From CAZQEZ01 sp964592475 (GTDB lineage Bacteria > Bacteroidota > Bacteroidia > Cytophagales > Cyclobacteriaceae), in assembly GCA_964592475.1 (NCBI GenBank), contig CAZQEZ010000146.1:1-9981 (forward strand): a DNA stretch of 9,981 bases, read 5' to 3'. The position numbers and the translations under genes are program-made. The first letter of the stretch is position 1, and every line of letters begins with the position of its first letter. The notes below the pieces were generated by a model. That model was given only the letters and a program-made list of their open reading frames with translations, was not told the DNA's origin and did no database searches. Shown here piece after piece: positions 1 to 6,387 of this stretch.

Positions 1-95
1 GGTGTTATTATTTTAGTTAAATAAATCAAGTTTTTTTATTCCTAATTCAGGTAATAAATTATTATATATCTAATAAAATGGTTTCATATGAGAAT

Positions 96-122
96 ACTTT
101 TATTTGAGAATAAGAGTTTTTT
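96..122 (+). terminator. possible weak rho-independent terminator
   Basis: A stem of 97-104 (CTTTTATT) pairs with 109-116 (AATAAGAG) through seven Watson-Crick pairs and one U-G wobble. A96 with T117 can extend it by one pair. The loop is TGAG at 105-108, and a run of six T follows at 117-122. The geometry is that of an intrinsic terminator reading rightward and would end a transcript entering from a gene left of the window. Only two pairs are G-C, so the stem is weak, and in such A/T-rich DNA a chance match is quite possible. Confidence 0.35.
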
Positions 123-378
123 ATCAATAAAATACTGTTTTAGATGCTTTAAAGGTCATTTTTGTTCAATAATTATTTTTGATGTTTTGCAACAACTTAA
201 TAGTAATAATTTATGATTATTCTTAGTCAAAGCTTTTCGAATTGAAATTTAGGATTAAACCTTACCTTTTAATAACTTTTAAATTGTAATAGTAATGCTT
301 TTATTGAAAAATGTATTTAAGGGTTTGCCTATAATAACATGATTTATTGTCAGTTGCGCCAGGTATATGCTGATCTAT

Positions 379-409
379 TTTGTACAACCGTTTTTATCAT
401 GTATTTTTG
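379..409 (+). promoter_or_regulatory. candidate Bacteroidota-type promoter for prfC
   Basis: TTTG at 379-382 and TATTTTTG at 402-409 are separated by 19 bases. This fits the -33 TTTG / -7 TAnnTTTG pattern known for the primary sigma factor of Bacteroidota. Transcription would begin near 415, giving a leader of roughly 20 bases before the prfC start at 435. The same TTTTGCAG string occurs at the candidate -7 element before zwf, which mildly supports both. No transcript data are available, so this is a motif match only. Confidence 0.5.
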
Positions 410-434
410 CAGGTTGATTTTAATGGAAAATTGA

Positions 435-2030
435 ATGATTTTAAAAGAAATAAATAAGCGCAAAACCTTTGCTATCATAAGCCACCCCGATGCCGGTAAA
501 ACCACACTTACGGAAAAATTTTTGTTGTTCGGTGGTGCGATTCAAAGTGCCGGAGCAGTGAAAAATAATAAAATAAAAAAAACTGCTGCATCCGATTTTA
601 TGGAAATAGAAAAGCAAAGGGGCATTTCTGTCGCTACATCCGTGATGAGTTTTGAATATGGCGGCAAAAAAATAAACCTGTTGGATACTCCCGGTCACAA
701 AGATTTTGCAGAAGACACCTATCGAACTCTCACTGCTGTGGATAGCGTAATATTAGTAGTAGATTGCCAAAAAGGGGTAGAGGAACAAACTGAAAACCTG
801 ATGCGAGTTTGCCGCATGCGCAATACACCGGTAATAATCTTTATTAATAAATTGGATCGGCCTGGTCGAGATCCATTTGAGCTACTTGATGAATTGGAAA
901 ATAAGTTGGATATAAAAGTAAATCCATTGAGCTGGCCTATCAATATGGGGCCGTATTTTAAAGGCGTGTACAATAGATACAGGAAAGATTTGAACCTGTT
1001 CAACCCTAATAAAACTTCTATAGAAAAAGAAGTTGTGGCAATAAAAGACTTACAAGACAAAAAACTTGATGATTTAGTGGCCGATGATGCTGATGTATTA
1101 CGAGAAGAAGTAGCCTTAATTGAAGAGGTGTATGGTGAATTGGACAAGGAGGCTTACCAATCCGGAAAGGTGGCGCCCATATTTTTTGGTAGCGCACTTA
1201 ATAATTTTGGTGTGCAGGAGCTTTTGGATACATTTATCGAATTAGCCCCTAATCCTTTGCCTCGTTCTACTAACATTCGCGCTATTACCCCCTCCGAAGA
1301 GGCATTTTCCGGGTTTGTTTTTAAAATTCACGCCAATATTGATCCACGTCATCGAGACCGAATAGCCTTCATGCGAATATGTAGTGGCGTTTTTGAAAAA
1401 GGTAAAATGTATTTTCACACACGCTTAAAGCGTAATTTACGTTCTAACAATCCTGCTACATTTATGGCACAAGACAAAGAAGTTATTGACTTTGCTTATC
1501 CTGGTGATGTAATTGGACTTTATGATACCGGTAACTTTAAAATAGGTGATACTCTTACCGAGGGAGAGGAATTAATGTTCAGGGGCATTCCTAGTTTTTC
1601 TCCTGAAATATTTAAAGAAGTTATCAACGAAAATCCTGCCAAAGCCAAACAACTCGATAAAGGAATTGAGCAGCTCACTGAAGAGGGTGTGGCTCAGCTT
1701 TTCACTAAGCAGCCAGGTAATCGTAAAATTATTGGCGCAGTGGGTGATCTGCAATTTGATGTGATTCGTTACCGCCTGGAAAATGAATATGGTGCTAAAG
1801 CCAGATTTCAGTCAATGATGCTGTACAGAGCATGCTGGGTAAGTTCAGATAATTCAGCGGCACTACAAGATTTTATCAAGCGGAAATATTCCTATATCGT
1901 GTATGATAAGGACGATAAACCGGTATTCACAGCTGAATCAAAAGGAATATTACAAGTAGTTATGGGGCATTATCCGGATATCAATTTTTCTTTCATTTCG
2001 GAGCATAATCAAGTAGCAGAGGAGGTTTAG
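435..2030 (+). CDS. prfC: peptide chain release factor 3 (RF3)
   Basis: RF3 is a translational GTPase in the cytosol. In known systems it removes the class I release factors RF1 and RF2 from the ribosome after peptide release. The 531 residues match the usual full length of about 529. The GTPase motifs are all present: P-loop SHPDAGKTT at residues 16-24, switch I region with QRGISVATSV at about 61-70, DTPGH at 84-88, NKLD at 138-141, and a G5-like GSAL at 252-255. The segment DFMEIEKQRGIS is characteristic of RF3 and separates it from elongation factor G. Domain II and the RF3 C-terminal domain follow from about residue 290, including GAVGDLQFDVIRYRL near 434-448. The start is fixed because the ATG 12 bases upstream (423) runs into a stop after three codons. 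The gene appears to stand alone: a gene-free spacer precedes it and 187 bases separate it from zwf. No oddities are seen. Confidence 0.96.
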   Translation: MILKEINKRKTFAIISHPDAGKTTLTEKFLLFGGAIQSAGAVKNNKIKKTAASDFMEIEKQRGISVATSVMSFEYGGKKINLLDTPGHKDFAEDTYRTLTAVDSVILVVDCQKGVEEQTENLMRVCRMRNTPVIIFINKLDRPGRDPFELLDELENKLDIKVNPLSWPINMGPYFKGVYNRYRKDLNLFNPNKTSIEKEVVAIKDLQDKKLDDLVADDADVLREEVALIEEVYGELDKEAYQSGKVAPIFFGSALNNFGVQELLDTFIELAPNPLPRSTNIRAITPSEEAFSGFVFKIHANIDPRHRDRIAFMRICSGVFEKGKMYFHTRLKRNLRSNNPATFMAQDKEVIDFAYPGDVIGLYDTGNFKIGDTLTEGEELMFRGIPSFSPEIFKEVINENPAKAKQLDKGIEQLTEEGVAQLFTKQPGNRKIIGAVGDLQFDVIRYRLENEYGAKARFQSMMLYRACWVSSDNSAALQDFIKRKYSYIVYDKDDKPVFTAESKGILQVVMGHYPDINFSFISEHNQVAEEV

Positions 2031-2149
2031 GAAGATTTTTGTAATTTATGGTTTTCTATAATTTTCACAAAAAAATACTTTAATTATTTGGTACAATTTA
2101 ACTTTTGCAAATAATCTGCCGCTAATCCGATTACAAAATATCTTTTTAT

Positions 2150-2157
2150 TAATTTTG
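2150..2157 (+). promoter_or_regulatory. candidate -7 element upstream of zwf
   Basis: TAATTTTG fits the Bacteroidota -7 consensus TAnnTTTG and is followed by CAG, as in the element before prfC. It would give a leader of about 50-55 bases for zwf. I find no TTTG or TTG about 19-21 bases upstream, so the -33 half is missing or degenerate. It sits in the 187-base spacer after prfC, the only long spacer before the zwf-to-dehydrogenase gene run, which is where an operon promoter is expected. Confidence 0.35.
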
Positions 2158-2217
2158 CAGCTGGCAAAAATATTTTAACTGAGCTTATTATAAGGGCATG
2201 CTTCTTAGAAAACAAAT

Positions 2218-3753
2218 ATGAGAGTACCTGAAAATCAGATTTTAGTAATTTTTGGCGCATCAGGCGATCTAACAGAGCGTAAACTAATTCCTGCTATTTT
2301 TGACTTGCAAAAACAAAAGCTTTTGCCCGAAAAATTTGCAGTTTTAGGAGTAGGTCGCACCAGGTTATCTGATAAAGCTTTCAGGGAAAAAATGCTCAAG
2401 GGGATCATTAAATTTTTAAAAGGCGATTATCAGAATAATAATGAAGCAATTGAAAGCTTCTGCCATAAGCTTCATTACGTGTCCATCAACACTCAGGAAA
2501 AAGATGATTATAGTAAGTTGAAAGTAAGGCTGCAACAGTTAGACCAGGATTTAAACACTCAAGCAAATTATATATTTTATTTAGCAACGCCTCCCAGCCT
2601 ATATCCACTTGTACCCAAGTATTTGGCTGCACAAGGATTAAACAAAAATTTTGAAGGACACTTTAATCGATTGATTGTGGAAAAGCCCTTTGGATATGAT
2701 TTGGAATCTGCCAGAGCCCTTAATCAAGAATTACTTCAATTTTTCAATGAAGACTCTATTTACAGGATAGACCATTACCTGGGAAAAGAGACAGTGCAAA
2801 ATATAATGGTTACCCGCTTTTCAAATAATATATTTGAACCTCTCTGGAATCAACATTATATCCATCATGTAGAAATTACATCGGCAGAAAGCTTGGGTGT
2901 AGAGAATAGAGGAGGCTATTACGACACCTCCGGGGCTATGCGCGACATGTTTCAAAATCACTTACTTAAACTGGTAAGCCTGGTAGCAATGGAGCCGCCA
3001 ACTTCTTTCGATGCCAAATCGATACGAAACGAATCGATAAAAGTACTTGAATCCATAAGGCCATTAAAAGAAGCTGACCTTCACAAAAATGTAATAAGAG
3101 GTCAATACACTGATTCCGTTATTAAGGGTAAAAAAGTAAAGGGTTACAGGCAAGAAGAAGGAGTAGATCCAAATTCTAAAACAGAAACATTTTTTGCAGT
3201 AAAATTTAATATTGATAATTGGCGATGGGGAGGTGTACCCTTCTACGTTCGTACCGGTAAAAGGTTGCCTACTTCAGTTACTGAAATAGTAATTCACTTT
3301 AAGCCAACCCCTCACCATATTTTTTCACATCATGAAAATATAAGCAAGTCGCCCAATCAGTTAGTTATACGTATTCAACCGGACGAAGGTATACTTTTGA
3401 AATTTAGTATGAAAGTACCTGGTGCTGGATTTAAAGTGCAAGATGTGGCCATGGACTTTCATTATTCCGATTTGGCTGATACTTATTTACCTAGTGCTTA
3501 CGAAAGGCTATTACTTGATTGCATGCATGGCGATGCTACCTTGTACGAAAGAGGAGATGCCGTAGAAGCAGCCTGGAATTTTGTAGATCCTATACTAAAA
3601 GCCTGGCAATCAAATCCGAAAATAAAAATTTATGGATATCCCGCGGGTGCCTGGGGGCCACAACAAACAGATGGTTTAATTGAAGAGCCACATTTAACCT
3701 GGCGTTACCCGTGTAAAAATTTAGCAAATGATGGGATTTATTGTGAATTGTAA
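2218..3753 (+). CDS. zwf: glucose-6-phosphate 1-dehydrogenase
   Basis: This cytosolic enzyme oxidises glucose 6-phosphate to 6-phosphoglucono-1,5-lactone, reducing NADP+ (some homologues also use NAD+). It is the entry step of the oxidative pentose phosphate pathway. The 511 residues are full length for the family. Visible motifs are the N-terminal nucleotide-binding GASGDLTERKL at 13-23, EKPFG at 155-159, and the substrate-binding signature RIDHYLGKE at 183-191 with H186. H248 in QNHLL matches the family's general-base histidine, VRTGKRL lies at 344-350, and AAWNFVDPIL and YPAGAWGP are near the C-terminus. The ATG at 2218 places the dinucleotide-binding strand directly at the N-terminus, as expected. 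The stop TAA at 3751-3753 overlaps an ATG in TAATG, and the lactonase gene follows in the same transcript. The usual third partner, 6-phosphogluconate dehydrogenase (gnd), is not in the window. Confidence 0.97.
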   Translation: MRVPENQILVIFGASGDLTERKLIPAIFDLQKQKLLPEKFAVLGVGRTRLSDKAFREKMLKGIIKFLKGDYQNNNEAIESFCHKLHYVSINTQEKDDYSKLKVRLQQLDQDLNTQANYIFYLATPPSLYPLVPKYLAAQGLNKNFEGHFNRLIVEKPFGYDLESARALNQELLQFFNEDSIYRIDHYLGKETVQNIMVTRFSNNIFEPLWNQHYIHHVEITSAESLGVENRGGYYDTSGAMRDMFQNHLLKLVSLVAMEPPTSFDAKSIRNESIKVLESIRPLKEADLHKNVIRGQYTDSVIKGKKVKGYRQEEGVDPNSKTETFFAVKFNIDNWRWGGVPFYVRTGKRLPTSVTEIVIHFKPTPHHIFSHHENISKSPNQLVIRIQPDEGILLKFSMKVPGAGFKVQDVAMDFHYSDLADTYLPSAYERLLLDCMHGDATLYERGDAVEAAWNFVDPILKAWQSNPKIKIYGYPAGAWGPQQTDGLIEEPHLTWRYPCKNLANDGIYCEL

Positions 3754-3791
3754 TGTATTTTAGCAATAACAAATATAGGAATAGTTATAAC

Positions 3792-4532
3792 ATGGATGCA
3801 AAAATTAACATTTTTGAAAACCCGAGTGAAGTAGCAAAGCAATTTGCTAAAAAGCTGCACCATTTTTTTCAAACCAACGAGCCAGGCATTAAAGGCACCT
3901 ACAACATTGCTTTTTCCGGTGGAAATACTCCCAAAATTTTGTTTGATGAATTGGCCACGAACTATAAAGACAAACTTCCCTGGGAGAAAATCAATTTCTT
4001 TTTTGTAGATGAGCGTTTTGTGCCTTATGATGACCCGGAAAGTAACTATGGAATGACAAAAAAACATTTGCTGGATAAAATTGACTTACCAGATGATCAA
4101 GTGTTTCCAGTAAATACTTCCAGTGACCCCGAAGAAGAACCAAATGAATATGCTACCTACATTTTTGCCAAAGTGCCTCAGCAGTTTGGTGTGCCTCGCT
4201 TTCATTTAATTGTGCTAGGAATGGGTGAAGATGGTCACACCGCTTCTATTTTTCCGGATCAAATAATGAAATTACATTCTGATAAAATTTGCGACTCTGC
4301 GGTGCATCCGGTAACTAAGCAACAAAGGGTAACTTTTACCGGCAAATTAATTAATAATGCTGAAAATATTTTTGTGCTTACTACCGGTGAAAATAAAGCG
4401 GCTATGGTAGACATGGTATTTAACCAGGAAATGGAAGGCAAAAGATACCCCATAGCTCATATAATGCCTATATTGGGCAATATGGAATGGTATTTAGACA
4501 AAGCCGCAGCTAAACATATAAAACAAGGATAG
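3792..4532 (+). CDS. pgl: 6-phosphogluconolactonase (DevB/Pgl type)
   Basis: The product hydrolyses 6-phosphoglucono-1,5-lactone, made by the preceding gene, to 6-phosphogluconate in the cytosol. The motifs are those of the NagB/Pgl fold. Numbered from the ATG at 3792, SGGNTP is at 42-47 and FFVDERFVPYDDPESNYG is at 70-87. GMGEDGHTASIFP is at 143-155, with H149 as the expected catalytic histidine, and this DGHT signature distinguishes it from glucosamine-6-phosphate deaminase. From 3792 the protein has 246 residues, close to the family norm. An in-frame ATG at 3753, overlapping the zwf stop, would add 13 residues (259). I prefer 3792 because the extra residues are outside the conserved fold and an AGGA lies at 3777-3780, 11 bases upstream. 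Coupled translation from 3753 cannot be excluded. The gap to the next gene is 6 bases. Confidence 0.94.
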   Translation: MDAKINIFENPSEVAKQFAKKLHHFFQTNEPGIKGTYNIAFSGGNTPKILFDELATNYKDKLPWEKINFFFVDERFVPYDDPESNYGMTKKHLLDKIDLPDDQVFPVNTSSDPEEEPNEYATYIFAKVPQQFGVPRFHLIVLGMGEDGHTASIFPDQIMKLHSDKICDSAVHPVTKQQRVTFTGKLINNAENIFVLTTGENKAAMVDMVFNQEMEGKRYPIAHIMPILGNMEWYLDKAAAKHIKQG

Positions 4533-4545
4533 TATCCTATGGATA
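4526..4545. repeat. three alternating GGATA/TATCC half-sites at the pgl / acyltransferase junction
   Basis: AGGATA at 4526-4531 and TATCCT at 4533-4538 form a perfect palindrome about G4532. TATCC at 4533-4537 and GGATA at 4541-4545 form a second one about a 3-base centre. The array spans the pgl stop (4530-4532) and the next ATG (4539-4541). The second pair could fold into a 5-bp RNA hairpin that holds the G of the start codon. The first pair cannot form a hairpin because its loop would be a single base, but it could be a DNA half-site pair. The AAGGA at 4525-4529 may serve as the ribosome binding site. No function is established, and chance is a real possibility. Confidence 0.4.
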
Positions 4546-5672
4546 ACAATTTTGAAGATATCAGATCTTATCGAGATCATGAGGTAGCTGGTGTATTACA
4601 AAAGTTGATTGAAGAACCACAATTTCTTAAGGCTGTTCGTTATGTATTTTCCGAGTTTAGCAATGATCAAATAAAAAGCATGTTTTCAGGAATTTCAACT
4701 CAAGAGGAATTTCAGGGACAAATTATTTATAAGACTTTAGAAAGGATCATAAGTCAGACAACCAAAGGTCTTGAAAATGAAGGAGTTGACCTACTGGATA
4801 AAGATCAGGCCTTTTTATTTATCACCAACCATCGTGACATTGTACTCGACTCTGCTTTTCTTAATTTTATTCTTTTTGATAATGGTAGAGAGACTACTGA
4901 AATAGCTATTGGTGATAATTTGTTGATTTTTCCATGGATTACTGAAGTAGTAAAGCTCAATAAAAGCTTTGTAGTAAAACGATCGATGCCTAAAGAAAAA
5001 ATCGTGGATGAGACTACACGGTTGTCAAACTACATTAGGCACACAATTGAAAAGAATACTTCTGTTTGGATAGCGCAGCGTGAAGGGCGCACGAAGGATG
5101 GCGATGATAAAACAAATCCGGCGTTGCTCAAGATGATCAGTTTGAGTGGTAGTGGTAATATACCTCAAGATTTTACAGAATTGAAGGTAGTGCCTGTTGC
5201 AATAAGTTATGAGTATGAGCCTTGCGATGGGTTTAAGGTAAAAGAAATAACTACACCCGGCTACAAAAAAACAGTACAAGATGATTTGGAAAGCATGTTT
5301 GCTGGTATTTTTCGGCCTAAGGGTAGGGTAAAATTTTCATTTGGTCAACCATTAAGTGGCCAATTGCAGCAACTTGCTGTCATATCCAAAAAAAATGAAC
5401 AGCTAAAAATGCTGGCAGACATTATTGATAAAAGTATCCATAGCCTGTATCATCTTTGGCCTACCAATTATATTGCTTATGATATGCTTCACAATACGGA
5501 TAAATTTGCTCATGAATATGACCAAGAGACAAAAAATAAATTTGAGGAATATATGCAGTATAAATTCAATTTATTATCAATTGAAAGAGAAGCCACCGAA
5601 AGCAGAAAAACTTTTCTAAATATTTATGCAAACCCGGTTATAAATAAATTGAAGCTTAAAAATGAGCATTGA
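4539..5672 (+). CDS. PlsC/GPAT-like glycerolipid acyltransferase, atypical HX5D motif
   Basis: This is a probable acyltransferase of the PlsC/LPLAT superfamily, whose members move an acyl chain from acyl-ACP or acyl-CoA to glycerol 3-phosphate, lysophosphatidate or a related lipid at the inner membrane. Four family blocks appear in order: I, NHRDIVLDSAF at 97-107; II, FVVKRS at 144-149; III, AQREGRTKDG at 179-188; IV, VVPVAISYEY at 217-226. Block I is unusual: H98 and D104 are five residues apart rather than the standard four. An N-terminal segment of about 90 residues and a C-terminal tail of about 100 charged residues flank the core, making it longer than typical PlsC (about 245). No signal peptide or strong membrane helix is evident. 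It lies 6 bases after pgl and overlaps the next gene by 11 bases. The substrate is unknown; 1-acylglycerol-3-phosphate or an aminolipid precursor are both possible. Confidence 0.8.
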   Translation: MDNNFEDIRSYRDHEVAGVLQKLIEEPQFLKAVRYVFSEFSNDQIKSMFSGISTQEEFQGQIIYKTLERIISQTTKGLENEGVDLLDKDQAFLFITNHRDIVLDSAFLNFILFDNGRETTEIAIGDNLLIFPWITEVVKLNKSFVVKRSMPKEKIVDETTRLSNYIRHTIEKNTSVWIAQREGRTKDGDDKTNPALLKMISLSGSGNIPQDFTELKVVPVAISYEYEPCDGFKVKEITTPGYKKTVQDDLESMFAGIFRPKGRVKFSFGQPLSGQLQQLAVISKKNEQLKMLADIIDKSIHSLYHLWPTNYIAYDMLHNTDKFAHEYDQETKNKFEEYMQYKFNLLSIEREATESRKTFLNIYANPVINKLKLKNEH

Positions 5673-6348
5673 AACAGAAGCTAAAGCTATTGTTTATTTA
5701 AATCGCGCTGGTAATCAGAAAAATAAAGCGCTTCTATTAGAAAATCATTTAATGCTTGTTTATCGAGGCAAATCTCATGTTTTTCGTTTAGAGGATATTG
5801 TCAATCTTTACTTTACCCGTCAAAAAATATTGATTCCAATAATTGTGGGAGGCATTACAGCTTCGTTTTCAGTAGTTGCCATGTTCGTGTATTATAGCTC
5901 ACCTATACTTATTATCAGTATTTTTATAGCAGGGGTTTTGATTATGTACCTGGGATACAACGGTGAAGATGTATTGGTGGTAGACTTGAAAGTAAAGCAA
6001 GAATATTTTCCTTTGCGTTCCATTTCGGATAACCTAAAGGCATTTGTGCATTTTTTAAATAATTATATAAGGGCTGGAGAAAACCCGCGATTTTGGTACA
6101 TTTACTTACCGGTAAAAGATTATTCCGGCGGTGATATTTCTTTTCCTAATTATCCGGTGCAAGCCTATACCTTTGAGCAAATGAAAAAGCAAAGATCAGA
6201 TTTTGAACAAAAGTTTGACAAATCGTTTGTAGCTTTGAATCCATTTTTGTTAAAGTCGCAAATAGCATTTGAGAACAGAGACAATAGTAAGTATCTATTT
6301 CCAATGATTTATGGCTACATCAATGAAGAAGCCATAGCAAAACAATAG
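5662..6348 (+). CDS. uncharacterised membrane protein with two adjacent helices
   Basis: I do not recognise this 228-residue protein. Two hydrophobic segments, about residues 56-77 and 80-98, form a probable membrane hairpin with the short turn YSSP between them. The N-terminal part (about 1-52) reads ENHLMLVYRGKSHVFRLEDI at 27-46, which has the look of a small beta-rich or PH-like strand pattern; this is an impression, not a match. The region after the helices (about 100-228) is soluble, aromatic-rich and contains a charged stretch near 173-187. No catalytic motif, signal peptide or lipobox is visible. The ATG at 5662 overlaps the 3' end of the preceding acyltransferase by 11 bases, which suggests coupled translation, and a second acyltransferase follows after 39 bases. 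This position suggests a role at the membrane with the two enzymes, as scaffold or regulator, but nothing in the sequence proves it. Confidence 0.75.
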   Translation: MSIETEAKAIVYLNRAGNQKNKALLLENHLMLVYRGKSHVFRLEDIVNLYFTRQKILIPIIVGGITASFSVVAMFVYYSSPILIISIFIAGVLIMYLGYNGEDVLVVDLKVKQEYFPLRSISDNLKAFVHFLNNYIRAGENPRFWYIYLPVKDYSGGDISFPNYPVQAYTFEQMKKQRSDFEQKFDKSFVALNPFLLKSQIAFENRDNSKYLFPMIYGYINEEAIAKQ

Positions 6349-6387
6349 AGCTTCCATAGTTGGTATTTTGCTGCTGAAACCCATATT

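Larger units (their letters stand above)
1..434. other. A/T-rich gene-free spacer upstream of prfC
   Basis: No reading frame of useful length exists here on either strand; stop codons are dense in all frames and the composition is strongly A/T-rich. No tRNA-like or rRNA-like segment is visible. The stretch contains a possible weak intrinsic terminator at about 96-121 and a candidate promoter at 379-409, both listed separately. A lone TATTTTTG at 174-181 matches the -7 consensus but has no TTTG at the right distance upstream. The rest shows nothing I can name. The gene to the left lies outside the window. Confidence 0.7.

Noticed and set aside
174..181. TATTTTTG matching the -7 promoter consensus
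   Set aside because: No TTTG or TTG about 19-21 bases upstream and no gene begins within 250 bases downstream; the motif is frequent by chance in T-rich sequence.
205..221. AATAAT / ATTATT inverted repeat with a 5-base loop
   Set aside because: Composed only of A and T, with no T-run in position and no conserved context. Expected by chance.
719..1147. Long minus-strand open frame (142 codons) inside prfC
   Set aside because: It lies wholly inside a secure coding region, has a low-complexity serine-rich translation and no recognisable motif. It is a shadow of prfC codon use.
2043..2065. Possible hairpin 13 bases after the prfC stop, TTATGG pairing with CTATAA around a TTTT loop, followed by T residues
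   Set aside because: The stem is nearly all A-U with one G-C and one G-U pair, and extending it uses up the T-run. It is too weak to call a terminator in such A/T-rich DNA.
3738..4067. Minus-strand open frame of 109 codons over the zwf/pgl junction
   Set aside because: Antiparallel to conserved pgl sequence, with no motif or plausible promoter. Treated as a chance frame.
5425..5619. Second plus-strand open frame of 64 codons within the 377-residue acyltransferase gene
   Set aside because: Its hydrophobic look comes from frame-shifted A/T-rich codons; the host frame is continuous to its stop at 5672, so there is no sign of a frameshift or separate gene.
6349..6387. Possible internal promoter (GGTATTTTGC) in the 39-base gap before the larger acyltransferase
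   Set aside because: TATTTTG is one T short of TAnnTTTG and no -33 element is seen at the proper distance, so there is no good case for a separate transcript.
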